64,000 nt of DNA. It comes from UBA3478 sp038134285. GTDB taxonomy: Bacteria; Bacteroidota; Bacteroidia; Flavobacteriales; Flavobacteriaceae. Position numbers and translations under genes: made by a program. This document shows positions 17,539 to 26,161 of this stretch, piece after piece. The first letter of the stretch is position 1; each line of letters opens with the position of its first letter. The notes under the pieces are model-generated. The model made no database searches. It had not been told where the DNA came from and saw only the letters and a list, made by a program, of their open reading frames with translations. Location: positions 62,001-126,000 of the forward strand of contig JAYPUW010000004.1 in NCBI GenBank assembly GCA_038134285.1, written 5' to 3'.

Positions 17539-18246
17539 TTAGTTAGAAGCGCGGATACGTCCAGACCCTGCTTTACTTTTTTCAACAGTAGAAGGATTTC
17601 CAGAATAGATCACATTACCTGATCCGGCAACTGAGGCACTGAGACGTTCGCTTACTTGCAGCCTTGCATTGCCTGATCCTACAATTTTTACTTCTGCGGT
17701 TTTGGCGGCTAATGTATTGGCATTCAAAGAACCTGAACCCGATATTTGAAGGGTTAAGCGTTCGCAGCTACCTGAGATATCCATATCTCCAGAACCAGAA
17801 ATTGTTGAACTGATGTATGCCGCACCCTGAATACGTGCATCAAATGATCCAGAGCCAGATAGAACGAGTTTAAGGGCTTCACTTGCATTAATAGTACCGT
17901 TCAAGCTTCCAGAACCCGAAAGGTATACCGCCTTAAGTTGTACTGCAGGAATTTGAACGCCTACACGCCCTCCTTTGTATCCTGATCGCCACCACGAGTT
18001 GCGCTTCTTTTCGATTCGCAATTTATTATTGCGTAAACTCACCTCTATTTCGTTTATAGCTTGTTGATCCCCTGAAAGAACAATTTGCTTGTTGTTATCG
18101 TCTGTGATTTCAACCTTAAAGCTGCCGCCTATATAGACTTCGTTGAAGGAAGCTATATCAATGCGTTTAACGTCTTGCGCTTGAAGCCCGATTTCAAACA
18201 GAAACAATGCACTAAAAAATAAGGTGGATCTTAGGATGAGATTCAT
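17539..18246 (-). CDS. Head GIN domain-containing exported protein (DUF2807)
   Basis: 235-residue secreted protein: signal peptide of about 23 residues (ending LQAQ), then a DUF2807/GIN domain, a right-handed beta-helix with repeated SGSGS turns at about 110-200. A basic WWRS patch lies near residue 88. The role is unknown; GIN proteins are thought to be adhesin-like or stress-related in Bacteroidota. The SGSG-type turn recurs every 20-25 residues, one coil of the helix. Convergent with the UMF1 transporter; no operon partner. Confidence 0.85.
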   Translation of the reverse strand: MNLILRSTLFFSALFLFEIGLQAQDVKRIDIASFNEVYIGGSFKVEITDDNNKQIVLSGDQQAINEIEVSLRNNKLRIEKKRNSWWRSGYKGGRVGVQIPAVQLKAVYLSGSGSLNGTINASEALKLVLSGSGSFDARIQGAAYISSTISGSGDMDISGSCERLTLQISGSGSLNANTLAAKTAEVKIVGSGNARLQVSERLSASVAGSGNVIYSGNPSTVEKSKAGSGRIRASN

Positions 18247-18318
18247 ATTGAGAATTTTAATAAGAGACGATAAACTTTTCTAAATGTTACAAAAACAGCT
18301 TGGCACACTAATTGAACC

Positions 18319-18326
18319 TATATTTG
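18319..18326 (+). promoter_or_regulatory. -7 box TATATTTG of lon
   Basis: TATATTTG matches TAnnTTTG; a TTG lies only 16 bases upstream (18300-18302), shorter than normal. Predicted leader of about 65 bases before the lon ATG at 18398. Confidence 0.5.
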
Positions 18327-18397
18327 CAGCCTTTTTAAATAGGTGTCGCCACGTGAAATTAAGCCATAAAGGTGACAAAATGACGTAAGGAAGATTT

Positions 18398-20848
18398 ATG
18401 AACTCAAAGCTATATCTAGATATTGACAATTTGTCTGCACAAGCCTTAGAAGACGATGCAGAGCTGATTCCACTTCTTACTCCTGAAGATGAAGAAGAGA
18501 TGGATCGCGAGGATGTACCCGAGGTACTGCCGATTCTTCCGCTGCGTAATACTGTACTTTTTCCTGGAGTAGTCATTCCTATTACTGCAGGCAGAGATAC
18601 CTCTATTGCCCTCATAAAGGCGGCAAATCAGGGAACAAAAACCATAGGTGTGGTGGCACAAAAAGATGCCAGTGTCGAAGCGCCAGTTATCGAAGATGTG
18701 TACACCGTGGGTACGGTTGCAAAAATCTTGCGTGTTTTGCAGATGCCAGACGGTAATACCACAATTATTATACAAGGGAAGAAGCGCTTTCAGATAGAAT
18801 CCGTCCTTCATGAAAAGCCTTACATGCAGGCTGCAGTAAGAGAGCTCAGAGAGCTAAAACCAGATCAGAATAACAGAGAGTTTGAGGCTATGGTTGAAGG
18901 GATTAAAGAGGTTGCACTAAAGATTATTAAAATTAATCCAAATCTACCTTCTGAAGCTTCATTTGCAATTCAGAATATTCAGAGTGGTTCTTTCTTGATC
19001 AACTTCGTTTCGTCAAATCTTAATTTACGTGTTGCTGAGAAGCAAGAACTTCTAGCTTATAATGACCTAAAAGATCGCGCCTTAAAAACATTGCAATTGA
19101 TGAATATTGAATTGCAGCGCCTCGAGCTTAAAAATGATATTCAATCTAAGGTGCGCTCAGATCTTGATCAGCAGCAGCGGGAGTATTTCCTTCACCAGCA
19201 AATGAAGACCATTCAAGAAGAACTGGGCGGTGTTTCTCACGAAGAAGAGGTTGAAGAGATGCGAAAGCAGTCGACTTCAAAAAATTGGACTGTGGATATG
19301 GCTAAGTTGTTTGAGCGAGAGTTGTCGAAGTTGCAGCGCATGAACCCCCAAGTCGCAGAATACGCCATTCAACGCAATTACCTCGAGTTGCTTCTAGAAT
19401 TGCCCTGGAAAGAGATGGCTAAAGACGCGATCAATATCGCCAAGGCCAAGGAAATTTTAGACCGTGATCATCACGGGCAGAATGAGGTTAAAAAACGCAT
19501 TCTAGAGTATTTAGCAGTGCTAAAGCTAAAAGGAGATATGAAGTCGCCTATTTTGTGTTTGTATGGGCCTCCAGGAGTAGGAAAGACTTCTTTGGGTAAG
19601 TCTATTGCAGAGGCAATGGGTCGACCCTATGTTCGAATGTCATTAGGTGGTTTGAGAGATGAGGCAGAGATCCGTGGACATCGCAAGACCTACATCGGAG
19701 CCATGCCAGGTCGTATCATACAAAACATTAAAAAAGCGGGGGTTTCGAATCCGGTTTTTGTTCTCGACGAGATTGATAAGTTGTCTCAAGGGGTTCAAGG
19801 AGATCCTTCTTCAGCCTTATTGGAAGTGCTAGATCCAGAACAAAACGACACTTTTTACGATAACTTTTTAGAAGCCGGGTACGACCTTTCTAAGGTGATG
19901 TTCATTGCCACAGCAAATGCTTTAGGTGATATTCAGCCGGCCTTACGCGATCGCATGGAGCTTATAGAAGTCAATGGTTATGCCATTGAAGAGAAAGTTG
20001 AAATCGCCCAAAAACATCTGCTTCCCAAACAGTTGAGCGAACACGGGCTCAAAAAGGGTGATATAAAGCTAAGCATGAAGATGTTGGAGAAACTCATCTC
20101 TGGTTATACCCGTGAGTCGGGTGTCCGTAACTTGCAAAAGCAGCTAGCAAAAGTAGCAAGAAGTATAGCCATCAAAAAGGCCTCGGAACAGGAGTTTGAA
20201 AAGAGTCTAAATGTAGAGCAACTCAACGAGGTACTCGGAAAACAAAGGTTTAGCGCAGATCAGTACGAAACCAATGAAGTGGCAGGGGTGGTCACCGGAT
20301 TAGCATGGACATCAGTTGGCGGTGCTATACTCTTTATCGAATCAAGTCTTTCAAAAGGTAAGGGGGTATTGTCTATCACCGGTAATCTGGGAACCGTTAT
20401 GAAAGAGTCAGCGACCATAGCGCTTCAATACATCAAAGCCAATCACGATACATTTGGTATTGCGCCAGAAGTACTTGATCGCTATAACATTCATATCCAC
20501 GTTCCTGAAGGAGCCACTCCCAAAGACGGTCCTTCAGCAGGTATTACTTTGTTTACCTCTTTGGTGTCATTACTCACTCAGCGAAAGGTACGTTCAAAAT
20601 TAGCAATGACCGGTGAGATCACATTAAGGGGAAAGGTTCTTCCGGTAGGTGGAATTAAAGAAAAGATTCTGGCCGCAAAGCGTGCAGCGATTACTACGAT
20701 TATTCTTTCAAAAGAAAACGAAAAAGACATTTTAGAGCTTGAACCCCATTACCTTAAAGGCTTGACCTTTCATTATGTTGAACGCATGAATGAGGTCATT
20801 GAGGTTGCTGTATTGAATCAAAAGGTGAAGCATCCAAAAAAACTCTAA
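18398..20848 (+). CDS. lon: ATP-dependent endopeptidase La
   Basis: Cytoplasmic AAA+ protease degrading misfolded and regulatory proteins. 816 residues: acidic N-terminus, LonN substrate-binding domain (from LPILPLRNTVLFPG, about 45-250), coiled coil, AAA+ module with Walker A GPPGVGKTSL near residue 390 and Walker B FVLDEIDKL, and the LonP protease domain with catalytic dyad Ser713 (DGPSAG) and Lys756 (GGIKEK). The C-terminus is basic. cmk starts 10 bases downstream, so lon and cmk may share a transcript. No heat-shock operator was recognised. Confidence 0.97.
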   Translation: MNSKLYLDIDNLSAQALEDDAELIPLLTPEDEEEMDREDVPEVLPILPLRNTVLFPGVVIPITAGRDTSIALIKAANQGTKTIGVVAQKDASVEAPVIEDVYTVGTVAKILRVLQMPDGNTTIIIQGKKRFQIESVLHEKPYMQAAVRELRELKPDQNNREFEAMVEGIKEVALKIIKINPNLPSEASFAIQNIQSGSFLINFVSSNLNLRVAEKQELLAYNDLKDRALKTLQLMNIELQRLELKNDIQSKVRSDLDQQQREYFLHQQMKTIQEELGGVSHEEEVEEMRKQSTSKNWTVDMAKLFERELSKLQRMNPQVAEYAIQRNYLELLLELPWKEMAKDAINIAKAKEILDRDHHGQNEVKKRILEYLAVLKLKGDMKSPILCLYGPPGVGKTSLGKSIAEAMGRPYVRMSLGGLRDEAEIRGHRKTYIGAMPGRIIQNIKKAGVSNPVFVLDEIDKLSQGVQGDPSSALLEVLDPEQNDTFYDNFLEAGYDLSKVMFIATANALGDIQPALRDRMELIEVNGYAIEEKVEIAQKHLLPKQLSEHGLKKGDIKLSMKMLEKLISGYTRESGVRNLQKQLAKVARSIAIKKASEQEFEKSLNVEQLNEVLGKQRFSADQYETNEVAGVVTGLAWTSVGGAILFIESSLSKGKGVLSITGNLGTVMKESATIALQYIKANHDTFGIAPEVLDRYNIHIHVPEGATPKDGPSAGITLFTSLVSLLTQRKVRSKLAMTGEITLRGKVLPVGGIKEKILAAKRAAITTIILSKENEKDILELEPHYLKGLTFHYVERMNEVIEVAVLNQKVKHPKKL

Positions 20849-20858
20849 TTTCACCACT

Positions 20859-21509
20859 GTGAGTTCTATACGTGTAGCAATCGACGGATATTCATCGACC
20901 GGAAAGTCAACTCTATCAAAGGCCTTAGCGAAGCGATTAGGCTTCTTATACGTTGATACAGGGGCTATGTATAGAGCTGTAGCGCTTTACCTCATCGAAA
21001 AAGGATTTACTCTAGATCAGCTTACTGAAGTTTTAGATCAGATTCAAGTCGATTTTGACGCAGACCAACAGATCCGCCTAAACGGACGTGTAGTCACTAC
21101 AGAAATTCGTCACATGGAAGTAAATCAAATCGTCAGTCAAGTGGCGAAGATTGCTGAGGTTCGTAAAAAGCTTGTCGAGCATCAACAGCGCTTTACGCAA
21201 TCTGTGGTGATGGACGGACGGGATATTGGCACCGTGGTGTTTCCGGATGCTCACTTAAAGATATTCATGACAGCAAAACTAGAAATACGCGCTCAAAGAA
21301 GGTTTGCAGAATTAAAAGCAACGCATCCTGATGTCGCCTTTGATGAGGTGCTTCAAAACCTCAAAATGCGTGATTTTGAGGATGAGAATAGAAGTGCAGA
21401 CCCACTTAAAAAAGCAGAGGACGCGGTGGTACTTGATAATTCAGACCTCAGCCCAGACGAACAGCTCAAATGGGTTATTGGCCAACTTCAAGACAGAAAC
21501 CTCGTATAA
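20859..21509 (+). CDS. cmk: Cytidylate kinase
   Basis: Phosphorylates CMP and dCMP with ATP. 216 residues with P-loop DGYSSTGKST (9-18), VDTGAMYRAVAL, and DGRDIGTVVFP, all family hallmarks. The start is GTG at 20859, ten bases after the lon stop; no ATG is available upstream in frame and the N-terminus matches homologues from this codon. cmk followed by rpsA is a widely conserved pair, but here rpsA has its own promoter. Confidence 0.95.
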   Translation: MSSIRVAIDGYSSTGKSTLSKALAKRLGFLYVDTGAMYRAVALYLIEKGFTLDQLTEVLDQIQVDFDADQQIRLNGRVVTTEIRHMEVNQIVSQVAKIAEVRKKLVEHQQRFTQSVVMDGRDIGTVVFPDAHLKIFMTAKLEIRAQRRFAELKATHPDVAFDEVLQNLKMRDFEDENRSADPLKKAEDAVVLDNSDLSPDEQLKWVIGQLQDRNLV

Positions 21510-21523
21510 CTCGTTGATTTTCT

Positions 21524-21553
21524 TTGGATAACCACTAATTCTAGTTACTTTTG
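21524..21553 (+). promoter_or_regulatory. Promoter of rpsA (-33 TTG, -7 TACTTTTG)
   Basis: TTG (21524-21526), 19 bases, TACTTTTG (21546-21553). Full match to the Bacteroidota consensus, placed just after the cmk stop. The transcription start would be near 21560, leaving a leader of about 108 bases before the rpsA ATG, much longer than at other genes here. Confidence 0.72.
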
Positions 21554-21574
21554 CGGGCCTTTTCTTGCTACTTT

Positions 21575-21634
21575 ATGAAGGTGAAGAGGTGTAATATTTT
21601 TTAATCTCTTCTAGGTCAAGTAGTTAGCCTTCAT
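21575..21634 (+). promoter_or_regulatory. Structured rpsA leader with possible 9-codon uORF
   Basis: ATGAAGG (21575-21581) pairs with CCTTCAT (21628-21634), and inside it GAAGAG (21583-21588) pairs with CTCTTC (21606-21611), so the leader can fold into a long two-part hairpin. The same segment contains a short ORF of nine sense codons plus TAA (21575-21604), opening with the ATG of the outer stem. Ribosomal protein S1 represses its own mRNA in E. coli; that this leader does the same is inference. Confidence 0.45.
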
Positions 21635-21668
21635 TTAAATGCCCTAGAATACAAAGTTAGTTCCCATT

Positions 21669-23501
21669 ATGGCTGACGAAAACAAACCGGTTGAAGCTCA
21701 AGAAGAGGTAAAAGCGCCAGAGCAACAACTACAGGCAACTGCCGAATCTACTAATCCTCAAGAATTTCTAGACAATTTTGACTGGGACAAGTACGAAGAA
21801 GGAATCGAGCGCGTTGATGAAAGTCAACTCTCGGAATTCGAAGATCTTGTGGCTAAGAATTTTGTAGATACCGCTCATGAAGAGGTGGCTCTAGGAAAAG
21901 TGGTAAACATTACAGATCGAGAAGCGATTATTGATATTAACGCGAAGTCAGAGGGAGTGATCTCACTGAACGAATTTCGTTACAATCCCAACCTTAAAGT
22001 GGGAGACGAGGTTGAAGTGTTGATTGATATCAGAGAAGATAAATCAGGTCAATTAGTGCTTTCGCACAGAAAGGCTAGAACAATCAAAGCATGGGATCGT
22101 GTAAACCATGCCCACGATAAAGAAGAAGTGGTTCAAGGATTTGTGAAATGCCGCACCAAAGGAGGTATGATTGTAGATGTGTTCGGAATCGAAGCCTTCT
22201 TGCCTGGTTCGCAAATTGACGTTAAACCTATCCGTGATTACGACCAGTTCGTCGGAAAGAACATGGAATTCAAAGTGGTAAAAATCAACCACGAATTTAA
22301 AAATGTGGTTGTTTCTCATAAGGCCCTAATTGAGGCGGATATCGAAGAACAAAAGAAAGAAATTATCGGGCAGCTTGAAAAAGGTCAAGTTCTTGAAGGT
22401 GTGGTTAAAAACATCACTTCTTATGGGGTATTTATCGACCTTGGAGGAGTTGACGGTCTTGTTCACATCACCGATCTTTCTTGGAGTCGAATCAACCATC
22501 CATCTGAGATGGTTGAACTCGATCAAAAACTGAACGTTGTAATCCTTGACTTTGATGATAACAAGTCTAGGATTCAATTAGGTCTTAAGCAATTAGAAAA
22601 GCATCCTTGGGAAGCTCTTGGTGATGCCATTGAGATAGGTGCTAAGGTTAAAGGAAAAGTAGTTGTTATTGCTGATTACGGCGCTTTTGTTGAAGTTGCT
22701 GAAGGAGTTGAAGGACTTGTTCACGTTTCTGAAATGTCATGGTCAACACACTTGAGATCTGCACAGGATTTTGTAAATGTTGGTGATGAGGTTGAGGCTC
22801 AAGTTCTTACGCTAGATCGCGAAGAGCGCAAGATGTCTCTTGGAATCAAGCAATTGACGCCAGACCCATGGACTGATATTACTTCAAAATATCCAGTGGG
22901 ATCACTTCACAAGGGAATCGTAAGAAACTTCACCAACTTCGGTGTATTCTTAGAGCTTGAAGAAGGAATCGATGGATTGATCTACATTTCAGACCTATCT
23001 TGGACCAAGAAGATCAAGCATCCTTCTGAATTCGTTGCTGTAGGGGATACCCTTAAGGTTGAAGTATTAGAACTTGATGTTGAAGGCAGAAAATTAAGCC
23101 TAGGGCACAAGCAAACTACTGAAAACCCTTGGGACAAGTACGAAACTGAATTCGCTGAAGGATCCGTTCATGAAGCAAAAATCACCGATATCGTAGATAA
23201 AGGAGCAACGATTACATTTAATGAAGATATCGTAGCCTTTATTCCATCGCGTCACCTTGAAAAAGAAGACGGGTCGAAATTGGCTAAAGGAGATAAAGCT
23301 TCATTCAAGATCATAGAATTTAATAAAGACTTCAAGCGTGTAGTAGCAAGCCACACCTCTATGTTCAAAGAGCAAGAGGCAAAGAATCTCAAAGAGACAA
23401 AGAAACGTCTTGATTCTCAGGCTGAAGAGTCTAAGACCACCTTGGGTGATGCAAATGCACAACTCCAGGCGCTCAAAGACCAAATGGAGTCGAATGAATA
23501 G
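21669..23501 (+). CDS. rpsA: 30S ribosomal protein S1
   Basis: mRNA-binding ribosomal protein required for initiation on most transcripts. 610 residues with six S1 (OB-fold) repeats between about 75 and 570, each with the VxGxVxxxxxxGxFVxL type core (for example GVVKNITSYGVFIDLGGVDGLVH). The N-terminus is an acidic, Gln-rich extension and the C-terminus a charged coiled coil. Own promoter, long structured leader and a strong terminator make it a single-gene transcript. Bacteroidota generally do not use Shine-Dalgarno pairing, which makes S1 especially important in them. Confidence 0.97.
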   Translation: MADENKPVEAQEEVKAPEQQLQATAESTNPQEFLDNFDWDKYEEGIERVDESQLSEFEDLVAKNFVDTAHEEVALGKVVNITDREAIIDINAKSEGVISLNEFRYNPNLKVGDEVEVLIDIREDKSGQLVLSHRKARTIKAWDRVNHAHDKEEVVQGFVKCRTKGGMIVDVFGIEAFLPGSQIDVKPIRDYDQFVGKNMEFKVVKINHEFKNVVVSHKALIEADIEEQKKEIIGQLEKGQVLEGVVKNITSYGVFIDLGGVDGLVHITDLSWSRINHPSEMVELDQKLNVVILDFDDNKSRIQLGLKQLEKHPWEALGDAIEIGAKVKGKVVVIADYGAFVEVAEGVEGLVHVSEMSWSTHLRSAQDFVNVGDEVEAQVLTLDREERKMSLGIKQLTPDPWTDITSKYPVGSLHKGIVRNFTNFGVFLELEEGIDGLIYISDLSWTKKIKHPSEFVAVGDTLKVEVLELDVEGRKLSLGHKQTTENPWDKYETEFAEGSVHEAKITDIVDKGATITFNEDIVAFIPSRHLEKEDGSKLAKGDKASFKIIEFNKDFKRVVASHTSMFKEQEAKNLKETKKRLDSQAEESKTTLGDANAQLQALKDQMESNE

Positions 23502-23527
23502 TGACTAAATTCTAGTCAATTCTTAAG

Positions 23528-23556
23528 AAGCCCGGGTAAAGCCCGGGCTTTTTTAT
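23528..23556 (+). terminator. Intrinsic terminator of rpsA
   Basis: Perfect nine-base-pair GC-rich stem AAGCCCGGG / CCCGGGCTT with a five-base loop (23528-23550), followed by T residues. Its T-rich tail runs into the -7 box of pyrR. Confidence 0.92.
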
Positions 23557-23564
23557 TATTTTTG
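23557..23564 (+). promoter_or_regulatory. -7 box TATTTTTG of the pyrR operon
   Basis: TATTTTTG matches TAnnTTTG and immediately follows the T-tract of the rpsA terminator. No TTG is found at the -33 position, which falls inside the terminator hairpin. Predicted leader is about 16 bases, too short for a PyrR-type attenuator. Confidence 0.5.
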
Positions 23565-23586
23565 CCCTGAAAAATTTCTTCAGTTG

Positions 23587-24132
23587 ATGTCAGAAACGCT
23601 TCTTCTCGATTCTAAATCTATTCATCTGCTGCTTCATCGATTGGCAAATCAACTATTAGAACACCATCTTAATTTTTCTGAAACAGTACTCATCGGGCTG
23701 CAACCAAGAGGTATTTACTTTGCGAATAGATTGGGTGGATTACTCAGAGAAGAATATGGGATCAAAGACCTGTCATTAGGGTATCTCGATATTACTTTCT
23801 TCAGAGATGACTTTAGAAGATCTCAAGAACCGCTCAAAGCCAATAAAACCAAAATTGATTTTCTGGTGGAAAACAAGAAAGTAGTCTTCATAGACGATGT
23901 CTTGTATACCGGAAGAAGCATACAATCTGCTTTGTCTGCAATACAATCATTCGGCCGCCCTAAAGCCATAGAATTACTAGTGCTTATTGATAGACGATTT
24001 AGTCGACACTTGCCTATCCAACCCAACTATACAGGGCGACAGGTAGATGCCATTAATCAAGAACGCGTTAAGGTGTGTTGGAAGGAGAATGAAGGAGAAG
24101 ATGCAGTTTATATTTTAAACAATACCCTATGA
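23587..24132 (+). CDS. pyrR: PyrR-like phosphoribosyltransferase (uracil PRTase / pyr regulator)
   Basis: Type I phosphoribosyltransferase of the PyrR family, 181 residues. The PRPP-binding loop VVFIDDVLYTGRS (near residue 100) and GLQPRGIYFA are clear. PyrR proteins have uracil phosphoribosyltransferase activity and in Gram-positives attenuate the pyr operon by binding its leader RNA. No attenuator-length leader is present here, so the enzymatic role is more likely. ATG 23587 is preferred to the TTG one codon earlier. Its stop overlaps the pyrB start in an ATGA arrangement. Confidence 0.9.
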   Translation: MSETLLLDSKSIHLLLHRLANQLLEHHLNFSETVLIGLQPRGIYFANRLGGLLREEYGIKDLSLGYLDITFFRDDFRRSQEPLKANKTKIDFLVENKKVVFIDDVLYTGRSIQSALSAIQSFGRPKAIELLVLIDRRFSRHLPIQPNYTGRQVDAINQERVKVCWKENEGEDAVYILNNTL

Positions 24133-25052
24133 GTCAACTATCGGCCCCTCATTTGCTAGGAATTAAGAATCTAACCGAATCCGATATTCAGTTGGTTTTT
24201 GAAACGGCCGATCAGTTCAAAGAGGTTTTAGGAAGATCTATTAAGAAGGTCCCTAGTTTGAGGGATGTCACTATTGCCAATATCTTTTTTGAAAATAGTA
24301 CGAGAACAAAGCTCTCATTTGAACTCGCTGAGAAACGACTATCTGCTGATGTAATTAACTTTTCGGCTGGACAGTCATCGGTGAAAAAAGGCGAGACCTT
24401 GGTGGATACGGTCAATAATATTCTCGCCATGAAGGTAGATATGGTGGTGATGCGCCATCACCATGCAGGGGCAGCCATGTTTTTATCCAAGCATGTGAAG
24501 GCAAGCATCGTAAATGCAGGAGACGGTGCACATGAACACCCAACTCAGGCACTTCTAGATGCGTATTCGATTCGCGAACGGCTTGGTGATATTGCGGGTA
24601 AGCGGGTCCTGATTGTAGGCGATATACTGCACTCTCGTGTCGCATTTTCAAATATTTTCGCCCTTCAAAAACTAGGAGCCTTTGTGACGGTATGCGGGCC
24701 GCAGTCTCTTATTCCGAGATACATAGAAGAATTAGGAGTTGAGGTAGCACTAGATTTTGACCATGCACTTAAAAAGGCAGATGTAGTTAACATGCTACGC
24801 GTACAGAACGAGCGTATGGAATATTCTTATTTTCCATCAACGCGAGAATATGTAATGCAATATGGATTGACAAGTGAGCGACTCGGTCGATTAGATCATA
24901 TACCGCTCATCATGCATCCAGGCCCGATCAATCGAGGGGTTGAATTGAGCTCAGAAATTGCAGACTCTTCTGATGCGATCATTCTCGATCAGGTTGAAAA
25001 CGGTGTTGCAGTTCGAATGGCCGTTTTGTATCTTCTCGCTTCTGCGATGTAG
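24129..25052 (+). CDS. pyrB: Aspartate carbamoyltransferase catalytic chain
   Basis: First committed step of pyrimidine synthesis: carbamoyl phosphate plus aspartate. 307 residues. Active-site segments are intact: STRTKLSFE for carbamoyl phosphate, SSVKKGET loop, MRHHHAG, HPTQALLDAY, HSRVAFSN, LRVQNERM and HPGPINRG. The absence of a pyrI gene beside it suggests a form without the E. coli regulatory chain. Four-base overlap with pyrR upstream; the small gene downstream starts seven bases after the stop. Confidence 0.96.
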   Translation: MSQLSAPHLLGIKNLTESDIQLVFETADQFKEVLGRSIKKVPSLRDVTIANIFFENSTRTKLSFELAEKRLSADVINFSAGQSSVKKGETLVDTVNNILAMKVDMVVMRHHHAGAAMFLSKHVKASIVNAGDGAHEHPTQALLDAYSIRERLGDIAGKRVLIVGDILHSRVAFSNIFALQKLGAFVTVCGPQSLIPRYIEELGVEVALDFDHALKKADVVNMLRVQNERMEYSYFPSTREYVMQYGLTSERLGRLDHIPLIMHPGPINRGVELSSEIADSSDAIILDQVENGVAVRMAVLYLLASAM

Positions 25053-25059
25053 GCCCATT

Positions 25060-25371
25060 ATGAATCTGGATACAGTTACCTTAAGTTCTTCTGAGATATC
25101 TTCATCTCAACTTTTAAACTGGTTTGAGGGTCAAGCCCCGGCGAAGCACCATATCGTTTATGTATGGAATAAAAACACTATAGAGGATACTCAAATAGCT
25201 TTGTTTCAGCAGCTTTCAACGGCCTTATCAAGTAAACTATTGACCTTTGTGTTGGTTTCAGAGCAGATCACCTATGAGGATTTGCCTGATTCTATTTTTT
25301 TGTGTCCAACCCTAAAAGAAGCTCACGACCTCATTGAAATGGAGGCCATTCAGCGCGATTTAGGAATATGA
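25060..25371 (+). CDS. Small conserved protein translated with RNase Z
   Basis: 103-residue soluble protein of unknown function. The C-terminus (CPTLKEAHDLIEMEAIQRDLGI) fits a pattern I recall from small flavobacterial proteins encoded just before rnz, ending in (V/C)PTLxEAxDxIEMExIxRDLG. Alternating beta and alpha pattern and size suggest a STAS-like fold; this is inference. ATG 25060 is the first after pyrB; upstream in-frame codons are antisense-like readings of pyrB. The stop overlaps the rnz start as ATGA, implying coupled translation. Confidence 0.75.
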   Translation: MNLDTVTLSSSEISSSQLLNWFEGQAPAKHHIVYVWNKNTIEDTQIALFQQLSTALSSKLLTFVLVSEQITYEDLPDSIFLCPTLKEAHDLIEMEAIQRDLGI

Positions 25372-26159
25372 AGGCTGAGCTACGAATTATTGGGTGCTAT
25401 GCCTCTACTCCAAGAAGTATAACGAATCCAACAGCTCAAGTGCTTAGAATTGAGAAGGAAAGTTTTATAATCGATTGTGGCGAGGGCACCCAGAAAGAGA
25501 TGCGACGTATGAAGGTGAAAATGAATAGCATTAACCATGTATTCATTTCGCATTTGCACGGAGATCATTTCTACGGCCTTCCAGGATTGGTGAATACGTT
25601 GGCGGCTCTCGGTAGAAAGACTCCTTTACATATCTATGGACCTAAAGGGATCAAAGAGGTTCTTACTGCTGTACTTAAATCATCTAGTTCTTGGACCTCT
25701 TATCCATTACAATTCATAGAAATTGATCATAAAGAAGCTGTGCTCATTTATGAATCTGATAGCGTTAGAGTTCGTACGCTTCCTTTAAAACATCGTATTT
25801 ATACCAACGGATTTCTTTTTGAAGTATTAAAGGATGAGATTTGGCGACGCTTTTACGCGTATTGCAGTGACACTTCGTATAACGAGGTACTCATAGATCT
25901 TATTTCAGATAGCCAGGTGCTTTATCACGAATCAACTTTTCTTAAATCGGAGCTTTCTTTGTGCGAAAAAACAGGTCATTCTACTGCCTTTCAAGCTGCG
26001 CAAATCGCACAAAAATCTCGAATTAAAACCCTAATTTTAGGCCATTACTCTACGCGTTACAAATCGCTAGAAGCATTCCGAGAAGAGGCATCAGAGGTTT
26101 TTCCTTCTGAGTGCATTGAATTGGCAGAGGACTACAAGGTATTCAGCTTAAATATTTAA
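25368..26159 (+). CDS. rnz: Ribonuclease Z (tRNA 3' processing)
   Basis: Metallo-beta-lactamase-fold endonuclease removing 3' trailers of tRNA precursors. 263 residues, somewhat shorter than the usual 300. The zinc motif HLHGDH is near residue 64, an Asp in YCSDTSY and the conserved GHSTAFQAA, and the last His in LILGHYSTRY are present. All three tRNAs in this window lack an encoded CCA, consistent with a need for RNase Z. Part of the pyrR-pyrB-small gene-rnz-pdxH run. Confidence 0.92.
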   Translation: MKAELRIIGCYASTPRSITNPTAQVLRIEKESFIIDCGEGTQKEMRRMKVKMNSINHVFISHLHGDHFYGLPGLVNTLAALGRKTPLHIYGPKGIKEVLTAVLKSSSSWTSYPLQFIEIDHKEAVLIYESDSVRVRTLPLKHRIYTNGFLFEVLKDEIWRRFYAYCSDTSYNEVLIDLISDSQVLYHESTFLKSELSLCEKTGHSTAFQAAQIAQKSRIKTLILGHYSTRYKSLEAFREEASEVFPSECIELAEDYKVFSLNI

Positions 26160-26161
26160 GG

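Noticed and set aside
18300..18317. Sigma-54-like TTGGCAC...TTGAA upstream of lon
   Set aside because: The essential GC of the -12 element is GA, and a consensus -7 box for the housekeeping sigma factor lies immediately downstream.
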